This document shows, in pieces, positions 48,235 to 57,333 of a stretch of DNA of 60,765 bases. The translations under genes were made by a program, and so were the position numbers. Each line of letters starts with the position of its first letter. Position 1 is the first letter of the stretch. The notes under the pieces are model-generated. The model was not told the DNA's origin. It ran no database searches and saw nothing but the letters and a program-made list of their open reading frames with translations. The stretch lies in the NCBI GenBank assembly GCA_013334325.1, contig JAAXXT010000011.1, positions 1 to 60,765 on the forward strand, written 5' to 3'. The DNA is from Erysipelotrichaceae bacterium (GTDB taxonomy: Bacteria > Bacillota_I > Bacilli_A > Erysipelotrichales > Erysipelotrichaceae).

Positions 48235-49079
48235 TACCTCTTCCTTACAATAAACTGAGCTACAGAGTTCAGCATCATGATCATCACAAATAAGACGATC
48301 CCCGTTGCGAATAGGGCTTGTTGATGTTCACCTGAGGCATAACCCATCTCAATCCCAATGTTGGTGGTTAAAGTACGTGCTGGATCTAGTATAGAATTAG
48401 GTAAGGCTACCGCATTCCCCAACACCATAATGACCGCCATGGTTTCCCCAATTGCTCTTCCTATCCCTAAAATAATCGCAGCCATGATCCCTGATTTGGC
48501 CGATGGGATCAAAACTCGATGAATGGTTTGCCAATGAGTGGCTCCTAAAGCCAAGGAACCTTGTTTATATAGTCCTGGTAAAGCTAAGAGCGATACTTCA
48601 GAGATACTGATGATGGTAGGAAGAATCATGATCGCTAATATAAGAGATCCCGCGAGGATACTTAATCCGGGTCCTCCTAAATAAGTTCTAATCAAAGGAA
48701 CGATAAAGGTCAATCCCCAAAATCCATACACTACAGAAGGTATCCCCGCCAATAATTGAATGGCAGGTCTCATGATGGTACGTACGCGTTTAGGTGCGAA
48801 TTCGGTTAAGAAGATACTTACACATAAGGCAACAGGCACACCTATTAAAGCAGACCCTAATGTAACGGATAGAGTTCCTACGATCATAGGAAAGATACCG
48901 TATTCTCCTTGACTAGGTGCCCATTTCATCCCAAAGATAAAATTGACAACTCCTACTTTATTGATAAGAGGTAAGCCTTCTACGAAGATAAAAATAGTGA
49001 TAACAGCCAAAGCTGATAAGGTAGATAAGGCAACTAAGAAGAACCCTAAACTAAGATATGTATCTTTTCTAAGTTTCAT
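48234..49079 (-). CDS. pstC: Phosphate ABC transporter permease PstC
   Basis: A 281-residue permease with six transmembrane helices. IPSVVYGFWGLTFIVPLI and the EAA loop LYKQGSLALGATHWQTIHRVLIPSAKSGI are conserved PstC features (the loop longer than shown). It overlaps pstS by 4 bases and pstA by 1. Confidence 0.94.
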   Translation of the reverse strand: MKLRKDTYLSLGFFLVALSTLSALAVITIFIFVEGLPLINKVGVVNFIFGMKWAPSQGEYGIFPMIVGTLSVTLGSALIGVPVALCVSIFLTEFAPKRVRTIMRPAIQLLAGIPSVVYGFWGLTFIVPLIRTYLGGPGLSILAGSLILAIMILPTIISISEVSLLALPGLYKQGSLALGATHWQTIHRVLIPSAKSGIMAAIILGIGRAIGETMAVIMVLGNAVALPNSILDPARTLTTNIGIEMGYASGEHQQALFATGIVLFVMIMMLNSVAQFIVRKR

Positions 49080-49924
49080 TGTGTTCCTCCGTTTTCAAAG
49101 GTGATCAAGCCTTCAGCATTTAGCATTCTTTTACCTTCATCAGAGAGTACAAAATCGATGAATTTCTTAACATCACCTGTAGGTTCTCCGTTGATGACAA
49201 ACAAGAAGGGTCTTGATAGATTATAAGTCCCATTGATGACGTTTTCACGTGTCGCTTCGACCCCATTAAGTTCAACTGCTTTTACCTTCTCATTGACTAA
49301 ACCTAAAGAAACATAGCCAATCGCATAAGGATCATCCCCAACCAATAATCTTACAGTCCCATTTGAATCTTGGACGATCGCATGTGGATCGATGTTTATT
49401 TTATTCATAACTAAACTTTCAAATGCGGATCTCGTCCCAGAGCCTTCTTCTCGTGTGATCACATGGATATCTTTGTTAATGCCACCCAATTGATTCCAGT
49501 TCGTGATAACTCCTGAATAGATATAACGAACCTGTTGAAGGGTCAGGTTTTGAATTGGATTACTTGGATGAACGATGACCGCTAAACCATCTCGAGCGAT
49601 CTCAACTGACCATAAAGTTTTTTCTTCATCCTTAAGATTTCTTGAAGACATCCCAATATCTGCAGTGTTGGTTTGAGCCGACATGATGCCTGCGGAAGAG
49701 CCTCCACCTTGAACGTCGATAATGAAACCTGGATTCAATCTCATATATTCCTCAGCCAAAGCCTCTGCGAAAGGTTGAACTGACGTCGAACCAGCGATGA
49801 TGATCCCTACTTCTGTGGATTGACTACAACCTGAAGTCAAGCTAAGGGTAAAAGTCACCAATAGTAGAGTGAACGTTTTTTTACTGAATCGAATCAGTTT
49901 ATTGACTAAAAGGATGGACTTCAT
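49076..49924 (-). CDS. pstS: Phosphate-binding lipoprotein PstS
   Basis: A 282-residue lipoprotein. The signal peptide ends at LTSGC (about C33). Phosphate-contact loops AGSTSVQPF (about 44-52), QGGGSSAGI and REEGSGTRSAFE (about 158-169) are all present. First gene of the pst operon. A weak -10 (TATAAT) lies far upstream at about 50065; no convincing PHO box was seen. Confidence 0.94.
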   Translation of the reverse strand: MKSILLVNKLIRFSKKTFTLLLVTFTLSLTSGCSQSTEVGIIIAGSTSVQPFAEALAEEYMRLNPGFIIDVQGGGSSAGIMSAQTNTADIGMSSRNLKDEEKTLWSVEIARDGLAVIVHPSNPIQNLTLQQVRYIYSGVITNWNQLGGINKDIHVITREEGSGTRSAFESLVMNKINIDPHAIVQDSNGTVRLLVGDDPYAIGYVSLGLVNEKVKAVELNGVEATRENVINGTYNLSRPFLFVINGEPTGDVKKFIDFVLSDEGKRMLNAEGLITFENGGTQ

Positions 49925-50257
49925 GATTTTATCGACTTAGAAAATCTAAATTTGTTGTTCTGCTTGATGAAACGCACCAATGATTTCCTGCCTTTCTCAC
50001 TTTTAAATCTTACTTAATCAGTTCCCCAAATCAAAAACAAGTTTTTGAATTTATCGGTTTAATTATATCATCTCAACTTCATTGAAGTGTTTAATATTCT
50101 TAGTAAGTTATTCAAAATAAATCATAACTTTTAATTATGATTTTAGATCCATGATTCTGTCATTGTTGAGGCATATAAAAGCCATCTTTCGATGGTCTAT
50201 TTCAAATCTTAACCTTTAGAATTCATCACATCACTATACAAAGTGAAAGACTTCTTC
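49925..50257. other. 333-bp intergenic region between pstS and the GGDEF/HD-GYP gene
   Basis: No gene is visible. It holds a TATAAT-like -10 facing pstS near 50065-50070, an AT-rich perfect inverted repeat AATCATAA...TTATGATT at about 50121-50143, a short ACTTCATTGAAGT palindrome near 50077-50089, and the terminator of the GGDEF/HD-GYP gene at 50174-50197. The core CTTCAATGAAG of the short palindrome also occurs inside the candidate ROK operator. Confidence 0.6.
50174..50197 (-). terminator. Terminator of the GGDEF/HD-GYP gene
   Basis: On the minus strand GACCATC and GATGGCT pair around GAAA, then TTTTAT. Short but well-formed. Confidence 0.7.
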
Positions 50258-52066
50258 TTAAATCGATGGGTTATCAAGAATCATATCTATAAATATTTTT
50301 GTAAGTAGTGGATCAAACTGAGTTCCTGAACATCTTGTGATCTCATTAATTGCTTCTTCTTTTGATTTCTGTTTACTGTATGTCCTATGAGAAGTCATTG
50401 CATCATAGGCATCCGCAATAGAGATGATTCTTGCCTCTATTCCAATCTCTTCTCCTTTAAGACCTTGAGGATAACCATTCCCATCCCAATACTCATGATG
50501 TTGTAAAACAGACGTAGATATCTCTGAGAATTCAAGAACGGATGACAAAATACGAGCACCTATCTCAGGATGTTTTTTGATTTGAAAGTACTCTTCCGAA
50601 CTTAATTGAGATGGTTTATTAAGGATATTATCTTCTATCCCTATTTTTCCAATATCATGCATTAACCCTATTAGTTCGATTGCGTTCATCTCATCTCTAG
50701 AAAATCCCAGTAACTCAGCTAATTTTACACTTAGAATACTTACTCTTTCTGAATGGACTTGTTCACGTGCACTTTTCTCAAATAAAGTCTTTGAAATAAG
50801 ATCAATCGTTCTACTTCTCATACTTGAGCTTTCGAACAGTTTATGACTATACATTGAATTCTCAGATTCTTTTAGAATCTCTTTAATATCTTGGTCAATG
50901 TCAGTTTTTGTGGCATACCCAAAAGATATTGAAAGTTCCATACTGCTAATCTTTTGAGTTGATAAACTATTCTTTATTCTTTGAACTACCTTCTCAGTCT
51001 GGGTTTTACTACAATTAGGCAAAATCAAGGCGAATTCATCTCCTCCTAAACGAGCGATGATTTCATCTTCTCGACAACCCTCTTTAAGTGAGTTGGCTGT
51101 TTTCACAAGTAACTCATCACCTAAACTATGGCCAAAGGAATCATTGATCAGTTTTAATCCATTGACATCCCCCATGATGATGGACATAGGATAATTTCGA
51201 CTCACATCGAGTCGTGACAGTTCAGCCTCAAAGAATCGTCTATTATATAGACCCGTTAGATCATCATGAAAATTGATGTATTGGATTTGTTTTAGTCTTT
51301 CCCATTTCTCAGTGTAATCTCTAAATACGATGACAACCCCGACCACATTGTTTCCAATGTCGATGATGGGAGCTGCACTGTCTTCTATCAGTTTCTCAGA
51401 AGCGTCTCTGGTAATCAAAATTGTATGGTTGGCGAGATTATGAATGGATTTTGTGGTTATGACCTTACTTATAATGTCATCATTATTGTTTCTTGTATAC
51501 TCACTGATGATGTTGAACACCGTGTATATGGGTTTTCCAAGAGCGTCCGCCAAAGGCCAACCTGTAAGAGATTCAGCGATCTTATTCATGAAGGATACAT
51601 TTTTATTGATGTCTGTGGCAATAACCCCATCCCCAATAGAAATCAGTGTCTTTTCAAACAGTTGTCTTTCAAAGTAAAGATTGGCGTTAATTTCAGCGAT
51701 CTTCTTAATTCTTTCTTCTTTTTCTTTATCATGCTGATGGATTTCATTATTGGCTGCCAATAACTCTTCAGCTTGTTTGGCTTTTTCTTCGATATGAAAA
51801 GTAAGTTCTTTATTGGTGACAAATAATTCTACAGCACGTTTTGCCTTCTCTTCAATTTGATAGGCTAACTCTATGTTTGCGAGTAATAACTCTTCCGCTC
51901 TTTTGATTCGTTCGTTGTTTAAAATGCCTACTTCCTCGTTGGCTTTTTTAAGTTCCTCTTCTGACTTTAATTTTATTTCAGCGACTAAACCAAGTTTCAA
52001 CTTCAAACTCGCAATCTCTTCTTCTAAAAGTAAAGTTTTATTCTTTTCATTTTCCATGATGGCCAT
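50258..52066 (-). CDS. PAS-GGDEF-HD-GYP protein (c-di-GMP turnover)
   Basis: A 602-residue cytoplasmic signalling protein. The N-terminal 125 residues are coiled coil with three ~21-residue repeats (RAEELLLANIEL, RAVELFVTNKEL, QAEELLAANNEI, each followed by an EEKAK-like end). A PAS domain (about 140-260), an intact GGDEF domain (RLGGDEFALILP, about 345) and an HD-GYP domain (HDIGKIG, HHEYWDGNGYP, then DAYDAM) follow. It could both make and degrade c-di-GMP. Start uncertain: ATG at 52066 or 52057; a TTG at 52087 is also in frame. Confidence 0.87.
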   Translation of the reverse strand: MAIMENEKNKTLLLEEEIASLKLKLGLVAEIKLKSEEELKKANEEVGILNNERIKRAEELLLANIELAYQIEEKAKRAVELFVTNKELTFHIEEKAKQAEELLAANNEIHQHDKEKEERIKKIAEINANLYFERQLFEKTLISIGDGVIATDINKNVSFMNKIAESLTGWPLADALGKPIYTVFNIISEYTRNNNDDIISKVITTKSIHNLANHTILITRDASEKLIEDSAAPIIDIGNNVVGVVIVFRDYTEKWERLKQIQYINFHDDLTGLYNRRFFEAELSRLDVSRNYPMSIIMGDVNGLKLINDSFGHSLGDELLVKTANSLKEGCREDEIIARLGGDEFALILPNCSKTQTEKVVQRIKNSLSTQKISSMELSISFGYATKTDIDQDIKEILKESENSMYSHKLFESSSMRSRTIDLISKTLFEKSAREQVHSERVSILSVKLAELLGFSRDEMNAIELIGLMHDIGKIGIEDNILNKPSQLSSEEYFQIKKHPEIGARILSSVLEFSEISTSVLQHHEYWDGNGYPQGLKGEEIGIEARIISIADAYDAMTSHRTYSKQKSKEEAINEITRCSGTQFDPLLTKIFIDMILDNPSI

Positions 52067-52232
52067 ATCGCTTTCTTGAAAATGCAATTAAAACGGAGAC
52101 CATATCGATACACTCTGTTCCTACATACTACCACTAATACAGTAGTTTTTGTGCTATACAATGAATCTTTGTTTAGACACTATAATTCGATATTTTGGTA
52201 ATAAGGAAATATTATCCCTTATCTCAACAAAT

Positions 52233-52257
52233 AAAAAATCCTTATGACTAAGGATTT
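52233..52257 (-). terminator. Terminator after tRNA-Leu
   Basis: AAATCCTTA and TAAGGATTT pair on the minus strand around a short loop, followed by TTTATT. Confidence 0.82.
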
Positions 52258-52286
52258 CAAAAGATCAATCGATCTTAATTAAGAAA

Positions 52287-52369
52287 TGGTGCGCGTGAAG
52301 GGACTCGAACCCATATGGTTGCCCGCTAGATCCTAAGTCTAGTGCGTCTGCCAATTTCGCCACACGCGC
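52287..52369 (-). tRNA. tRNA-Leu (anticodon UAG)
   Basis: The acceptor stem GCGCGTG/CACGCGC, a class II variable arm, T-loop GGTTCGAGTCC and encoded CCA are present. The anticodon loop CTTAGGA gives UAG, reading CUA/CUG-type leucine codons. Confidence 0.95.
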
Positions 52370-52376
52370 ATTGCTT

Positions 52377-52904
52377 TTAGATTATATCAAAATCTGCCTC
52401 TTCCTTCAATATCTCTTTTAGAAGTTCCCAATGTTCTTGCATTCTTATTTTCATAGGTTCAGGAAATTGCCCTTCATAAAGATACTTTAGAAAGCTTGAG
52501 GCATCGATCCAACGATGATCGATGGTTTCTCCATCTTGATAGCGAATCTGACTATCGTCTATCGTCTTCTTGACCATATAGGTAAACCATATACTATCTT
52601 CTTCGATCATCGTATATAAGATCTTAAGGTCACTTGGATCGATCATGATCCCTGTTTCTTCTTCAAGTTCTCTTACAGCACCTTGAAGTTCATCTTCACC
52701 TTTGATGACACTACCTGCAGTGACTTCCCATAATAAACCAAAGATCTTATCCGGATGTCTTAGAGTCACTAAAAGTTGATTGTCTTGATTAAAGGTAAAA
52801 ATCTGTACGACTTTATGATAAACACCATGTGGAATCTGCTCACCTCGAACCAAGTCAAATCCTAGCTTATTCCCAATCTGATCTACCGCATCAAACAATT
52901 CCAT
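52377..52904 (-). CDS. NUDIX hydrolase
   Basis: A 175-residue NUDIX protein. The box GSVIKGEDELQGAVRELEEETG (about 62-83, split here as G-x5-E-x7-REL-x-EE-x-G) is intact. The surrounding fold is like NDP-sugar/isopentenyl-type hydrolases, but the substrate is unknown. It lies 1 base after the thioredoxin-reductase-like gene. The 3' end of this gene contains the promoter of tRNA-Leu. Confidence 0.9.
   Translation of the reverse strand: MELFDAVDQIGNKLGFDLVRGEQIPHGVYHKVVQIFTFNQDNQLLVTLRHPDKIFGLLWEVTAGSVIKGEDELQGAVRELEEETGIMIDPSDLKILYTMIEEDSIWFTYMVKKTIDDSQIRYQDGETIDHRWIDASSFLKYLYEGQFPEPMKIRMQEHWELLKEILKEEADFDII
52381..52409 (-). promoter_or_regulatory. Promoter of tRNA-Leu inside the NUDIX coding end
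   Basis: TTGAAG (52404-52409), 17-base spacer, TATAAT (52381-52386) on the minus strand, 11 bases before the tRNA 5' end. The boxes encode the last residues of the NUDIX protein. Confidence 0.75.
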
Positions 52905-52905
52905 A

Positions 52906-53763
52906 TCAACCCAGTTTTCTCAAGTAAGTAATGGCTTGTAGACCTGCGACACAACCATCTCCGACTGCCTTACTGATCTGCATAAGTCCTGGTGTACAAT
53001 CACCTGCAGCAAATAAGCCAGGGACATTGGTTTCCATAGAATCTGAAACGACGATCTTATTCCCACTGACTTCTACGCCCAGTGTGACAGCGAGATCAAC
53101 TGAAGATGCGCTCCCAAACGCTACGAAGACCCCACTTACTTGTTCAAGTGTCCCATCTTCTAGCTCAATAGATTCTACTTTTTCTGAGCCATTGACGGAC
53201 TTAAGTTTAGCAGTATTCATAATAACTCTTGGATCGAAGTGGCCAGTAGCTTGTAGACCATTGGTGTAGACTGTGACTTGTTTAGCTACATTGACCAACT
53301 CAGTTGCCTCGTGAGCTGCATATTCTCCGTGTCCCAAAACGGCAACATTCTTGTTGCGATGAAAAAACGCATCACAGATCGCACAGTAAGAAACGCCTTT
53401 ACCTTCAAATTCTTTAACGCCTTTTAGCTTGGTCGTCATGCGTGGTGATCCTGTCGCCAAGATGACACTTTTTGACGTATAGGTATTCTTATCGGTGATG
53501 ATACTGAAACCTTCTAGTTCCATATGAAGTCCTGTGATCTCTTCTTGAATCAAAGGGATATTAAGATCCTTGAGTTGTTGATGACCAATAGCCAAAAGTT
53601 CAGGACCACTCATAGTTGGTACCCCAAAGTAATTGGCGACTTTATCGGTTCTGCTTAAGGAACCACCATCTTTCCCAATCACCATAACTTCTAAATTTGC
53701 GCGTTTAATATAGAGTGCTGCTTGTATTCCCGCAGGACCACTTCCACAGATGATAACGTCCAT
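52906..53763 (-). CDS. Thioredoxin reductase-like FAD/NAD(P)H disulfide reductase
   Basis: A 285-residue protein of the TrxB family. FAD-binding GSGPAGIQAALYI (about 7-19), redox pair CAIC at 127-130, a second nucleotide-binding VAVLGHGEYA segment and FAAGDCTPG at the end are present. GHGEYA instead of GGGDSA is a deviation, possibly altering nucleotide preference. No thioredoxin gene is nearby. It precedes a flavodoxin-like gene's downstream end by 11 bases. Confidence 0.88.
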   Translation of the reverse strand: MDVIICGSGPAGIQAALYIKRANLEVMVIGKDGGSLSRTDKVANYFGVPTMSGPELLAIGHQQLKDLNIPLIQEEITGLHMELEGFSIITDKNTYTSKSVILATGSPRMTTKLKGVKEFEGKGVSYCAICDAFFHRNKNVAVLGHGEYAAHEATELVNVAKQVTVYTNGLQATGHFDPRVIMNTAKLKSVNGSEKVESIELEDGTLEQVSGVFVAFGSASSVDLAVTLGVEVSGNKIVVSDSMETNVPGLFAAGDCTPGLMQISKAVGDGCVAGLQAITYLRKLG

Positions 53764-53774
53764 TGTGTTCTCCT

Positions 53775-54191
53775 TTACTTAATTCTGATTGAATCGATAT
53801 GATTAAATTTATAGATCAATTCGGTTTCTAATTTATGTGCAGCTTCTTTATAGTCTGTGTCGTTTGAGGCATGCGTCATGATGATGTCTACTTTAGGTAA
53901 TGTGGTTCTATGAGTAAATAAATAACTTCTTACAGGTGATGCCAACTTACCCGCATGTATTGGTGAAAACAGGGTCATATGATCATAATGTTTTAAGTTG
54001 ATATGGTCTTCTTTAAGTTTAACTGGCTTCTTAAAAGTAGATTTATAACCAAAATAGATGTAGGCAAAGAAGTTTTGGGGATCGAATTTTGGTTCTATTC
54101 GATGAAGATCCGCATTGTGTTCTTTTGCGTAAGCTTGAGCTAAGGCAAGTGCTTTCCCTGAATGAGAATAAACAACCACGATTTGTTTCAT
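53775..54191 (-). CDS. Flavodoxin-like protein
   Basis: A 138-residue protein with flavodoxin fold. The N-terminal loop VVYSHSGKALALAQ resembles FMN phosphate-binding loops, and FSPIHAGKLASPVRSYL is the second cofactor loop. It is first in a three-gene unit with the reductase-like and NUDIX genes, suggesting electron transfer between reductase and flavodoxin. Confidence 0.75.
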   Translation of the reverse strand: MKQIVVVYSHSGKALALAQAYAKEHNADLHRIEPKFDPQNFFAYIYFGYKSTFKKPVKLKEDHINLKHYDHMTLFSPIHAGKLASPVRSYLFTHRTTLPKVDIIMTHASNDTDYKEAAHKLETELIYKFNHIDSIRIK

Positions 54192-54220
54192 AGGTGACCT
54201 CTTAACTCATTTATTTTAAC

Positions 54221-54248
54221 ATAAAAAAACAGAGCCTGGGCTCTGTTT
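54221..54248 (-). terminator. Terminator of the liv operon
   Basis: AACAGAGCC and GGCTCTGTT pair around a 2-base loop on the minus strand, followed by seven T, overlapping the CBS gene stop. Confidence 0.9.
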
Positions 54249-54879
54249 AACGTACGGATACGACTGTGAATCCTTTAGATTCTAATAGCTTCTCAACTTT
54301 TTTCTTATCAGGATCATCGACTCTTATGATGAATTCATTATCAGACATAGAACTGATCAAGAAGTGGGATACATTGATTTTCGCATCAGCGAAGACTTTA
54401 CCTAATTCAGAGATGACTCCAACTTTGTTTTCACTGATGTCTAAGACTACACGAGTCCCAGCTTCATGATATCCAAAGAATTTTACGAAAGCAGATAAGA
54501 TATCCCCTGTGGTAATGATGCCTAATAAGGTACTATCTTTCGCTGTGACAGGTAAACAACCGATGTCTTTAACTTCCATCGTATCAGCCGCTTCTTCGAT
54601 CAAAGCATCAGGAGAGATCGTAACGACTTTCTTGATCATGATGTCTTTGACTTTAGTTTTCGATAAAAGATAATTCATCTCATGGATACTGAGTGTGGTC
54701 AAGTGTGATGGGGAATTCTCCGCAACGACACCTTGGGTCACCAAACCAACCAATTTCCCATTGTCTACAACAGGTAAACGATGGATGTCATGGTTACTCA
54801 TCAGATCCAACACTTCTGAAATGGTTTGATCAGGTCCAACACAAATCGGACTAGCGGTCATCATATGTTTTACAAGCAT
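54247..54879 (-). CDS. CBS-pair protein with ACT domain (AcuB-like)
   Basis: A 210-residue protein with two CBS domains (MTASPICVGPDQTISEVLDLM about 7-27, and IMIKKVVTISPDALIEEAADTM about 79 on) and a C-terminal ACT domain (about 140-208). CBS pairs bind adenine nucleotides; ACT domains often bind amino acids. It starts 5 bases after livF and so belongs to the liv operon, suggesting it senses amino acids or energy charge for the transporter. True function unknown. Confidence 0.82.
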   Translation of the reverse strand: MLVKHMMTASPICVGPDQTISEVLDLMSNHDIHRLPVVDNGKLVGLVTQGVVAENSPSHLTTLSIHEMNYLLSKTKVKDIMIKKVVTISPDALIEEAADTMEVKDIGCLPVTAKDSTLLGIITTGDILSAFVKFFGYHEAGTRVVLDISENKVGVISELGKVFADAKINVSHFLISSMSDNEFIIRVDDPDKKKVEKLLESKGFTVVSVR

Positions 54880-54883
54880 GGTT

Positions 54884-55588
54884 TTAACCTCCCAAGTAAA
54901 CTTTCTGGACTTCAGGACTACTCAACAATTCAGCTCCGGTTCCACTTAAGACAATGGTTCCTGTTTCTAATACATAGGCTTTATCTGCGATCTTCAAGGC
55001 TTGGAAAGCATTCTGTTCTACAACCAAGATGGTCGTTCCTTGAGCGTTGATCTCTTTGATGATACTAAAGATTTCTTTGACTAAGATAGGAGCCAATCCC
55101 ATGGATGGTTCATCCAAGAGAAGTAGCTTAGGTTTAGCCATTAAGGCTCTTGAGATCGCCAACATCTGTTGTTCGCCGCCTGATAAGGTAGAGGCATCTT
55201 GATGTTTACGATTCTCTAAGATAGGGAATCTTTCATACACTGATTTTAGATCTTTTTGAATACCTGCCTTATCTTTTCTAAGATAGGCCCCCATCAAGAG
55301 ATTCTCATAGACGGTAAGACCTGAGAAGATCCTACGTCCTTCTGGAACCTGAACCAAACCTTTTGTAGGTAAGATCTGAGGTGATAAGGACAATGTACTG
55401 ATACCTTGATAATTGATGCTTCCTGAAGTTGGTTTGATCAAACCACTTATGGTTCTAAGTAGAGTTGTCTTACCTGCCCCATTGGATCCAATCAAGGCTA
55501 CGATCGATCCTTCTTCTACTTCTAATTCTACATCTTTCAAAGCGTGGATAACACCGTAATGGACATTTAATCCGCTGATTTTCAGCAT
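54884..55588 (-). CDS. livF: Branched-chain amino acid ABC transporter ATPase LivF
   Basis: A 234-residue ATPase. Walker A GSNGAGKTTLL (33-43), signature LSGGEQQML, Walker B LLLLDEPSMGLAP, and H-loop VEQN are intact. It is 2 bases from livG. Confidence 0.94.
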   Translation of the reverse strand: MLKISGLNVHYGVIHALKDVELEVEEGSIVALIGSNGAGKTTLLRTISGLIKPTSGSINYQGISTLSLSPQILPTKGLVQVPEGRRIFSGLTVYENLLMGAYLRKDKAGIQKDLKSVYERFPILENRKHQDASTLSGGEQQMLAISRALMAKPKLLLLDEPSMGLAPILVKEIFSIIKEINAQGTTILVVEQNAFQALKIADKAYVLETGTIVLSGTGAELLSSPEVQKVYLGG

Positions 55589-55590
55589 GG

Positions 55591-56367
55591 TTATTCCTCC
55601 TCGCCCAAATAGGCTTCTATAACTTTAGGATTATTCTTGATTTCAGAAGGATTCCCTTGGGCAATCAGTTTACCATAATCCAAGACAAAGATACGTTCAC
55701 AGATCGTCATAACCAAAGACATATCATGTTCAATCAAGATGATCGTTAGATTCATCTCTTTACGAATTTGAGCGATAAAGGACGTTAAAGCGTGGGTCTC
55801 TTGAGGATTCATCCCAGCGGCTGGTTCATCAAGAACCAAAAGCTTGGCTCCTGTAGACATCGCACGAGCGATCTCCAATTGACGTTGTTTCCCATAAGGT
55901 AGATTCTTAGCCTTATCATAAGCAAGATCATCCAATTGAACGGTCTTCAAGAAATCATGAGCACGCTTTTCGATATCTGCTTCTGAACTGAAGAACTTAC
56001 CGATGCGTGTCAACGCTCCAAACAATCCATATTGTGTACTTTCATTCATCGCGACTTTGACATTTTCTAAGACTGTCAATTCTTTGAATAAACGAATGTT
56101 TTGGAAAGTACGTGCGACCCCATGGTGGGTGATCTTATACGGAGGTAATTTACTTAACTCGATGGTTTTCCCATTCTTAGTCAAGGTGATCTTACCAGCA
56201 GAAGGACTATATACACCAGTCAACACATTAAACAAAGTCGTTTTACCAGCCCCATTAGGACCGATCAAGCCAACCAATTCACCTTCTTCGATCGTTAAGG
56301 AGACATTAGATACAGCCGTTAAACCACCAAAATTACGCGTTACTTTTTCGATTGAGAGTAGGCTCAT
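55591..56367 (-). CDS. livG: Branched-chain amino acid ABC transporter ATPase LivG
   Basis: A 258-residue ATPase. Walker A GPNGAGKTTLFN (about 36-47), signature YGKQRQLEIARA (LivG-type), Walker B LLVLDEPAAGMNP and H-loop LIEHD are intact. It overlaps livM by 4 bases. Confidence 0.94.
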   Translation of the reverse strand: MSLLSIEKVTRNFGGLTAVSNVSLTIEEGELVGLIGPNGAGKTTLFNVLTGVYSPSAGKITLTKNGKTIELSKLPPYKITHHGVARTFQNIRLFKELTVLENVKVAMNESTQYGLFGALTRIGKFFSSEADIEKRAHDFLKTVQLDDLAYDKAKNLPYGKQRQLEIARAMSTGAKLLVLDEPAAGMNPQETHALTSFIAQIRKEMNLTIILIEHDMSLVMTICERIFVLDYGKLIAQGNPSEIKNNPKVIEAYLGEEE

Positions 56368-57332
56368 GAGCTTTTCTCCTTTTTCCTAAAGAAGGATTTA
56401 AAATCAGGCAAGACATTCAATGCGACTTCTTTCGCACCCATCAAACCTTGAGGTCTAAAGATCATAACGATGATCAAAACCAAGGCATAAGAAATCAAAC
56501 GCATTTCAGCGTAAGGCTGAAGTGCCATATTGACGAAACCGATGAAGATTGTAGAGATAATGGATCCACTTAATGAACCCATACCTCCAAATACGACAAT
56601 GATCAAGATATTGATCGAGGTATTGACCCCAAAGGTCTCAGGTTTAACGACATAATAGGTGGTCGCAAATAATGATCCTGCGACAGAAGCTAAGACAGCC
56701 CCAAACATAAACGCCATGACTTTATACTTTGTGGTATTGATACCCATGGCTTCAGCAGCGATCTCATCTTCTTTGATGGCGATACAAGCTCTGCCTATGG
56801 CCGATTGTTTAAAGTTATTGGTCAAGAATATCGTTAAGACAACAAATCCAAACAACAAAGGCCAACTCATCAACATCTTGATATTACTGATCCCAGAAGC
56901 CCCATTGGTGATGGTCATATTCAGGATAACGATACGAATGATCTCGCCTACCCCTAAGGTCGCAATCGCTAAGTAATCACCTTTCAATCGTAAGGTCGGC
57001 ATCGCAACGATAAACGAAACGATCATAGTAAGAACTATCCCAACTCCCATCCCAATAAAGAGACCTGTGATGGTTGGATTAGACGCCAATACTACAGCTG
57101 CACTATAAGCCCCAATAGACATGAATCCCGCATGGCCTAAAGACAATTGACCAGTGATCCCAATGATGATGTTTAGACCTAGAGATAGAATGATATAGAT
57201 ACCCATCCAATAAAGAACTGTACGATAATACGGTGTAAGGATACGTGCTTTGATTAAGTAATCAAAGACAAAAAAGATGATAACTAATAATACAAGCGAG
57301 ACTAGGTTTTTCTTATTGAGAAGGTTCTTCAT
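56364..57332 (-). CDS. livM: Branched-chain amino acid ABC permease LivM
   Basis: A 322-residue permease with about nine to ten transmembrane helices. YIILSLGLNIIIGITGQLSLGHAGF and GDYLAIATLGVGEIIRI are typical LivM motifs (each longer than one loop). It overlaps livG and is 1 base from livH. Confidence 0.93.
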   Translation of the reverse strand: MKNLLNKKNLVSLVLLVIIFFVFDYLIKARILTPYYRTVLYWMGIYIILSLGLNIIIGITGQLSLGHAGFMSIGAYSAAVVLASNPTITGLFIGMGVGIVLTMIVSFIVAMPTLRLKGDYLAIATLGVGEIIRIVILNMTITNGASGISNIKMLMSWPLLFGFVVLTIFLTNNFKQSAIGRACIAIKEDEIAAEAMGINTTKYKVMAFMFGAVLASVAGSLFATTYYVVKPETFGVNTSINILIIVVFGGMGSLSGSIISTIFIGFVNMALQPYAEMRLISYALVLIIVMIFRPQGLMGAKEVALNVLPDFKSFFRKKEKSS

Positions 57333-57333
57333 C

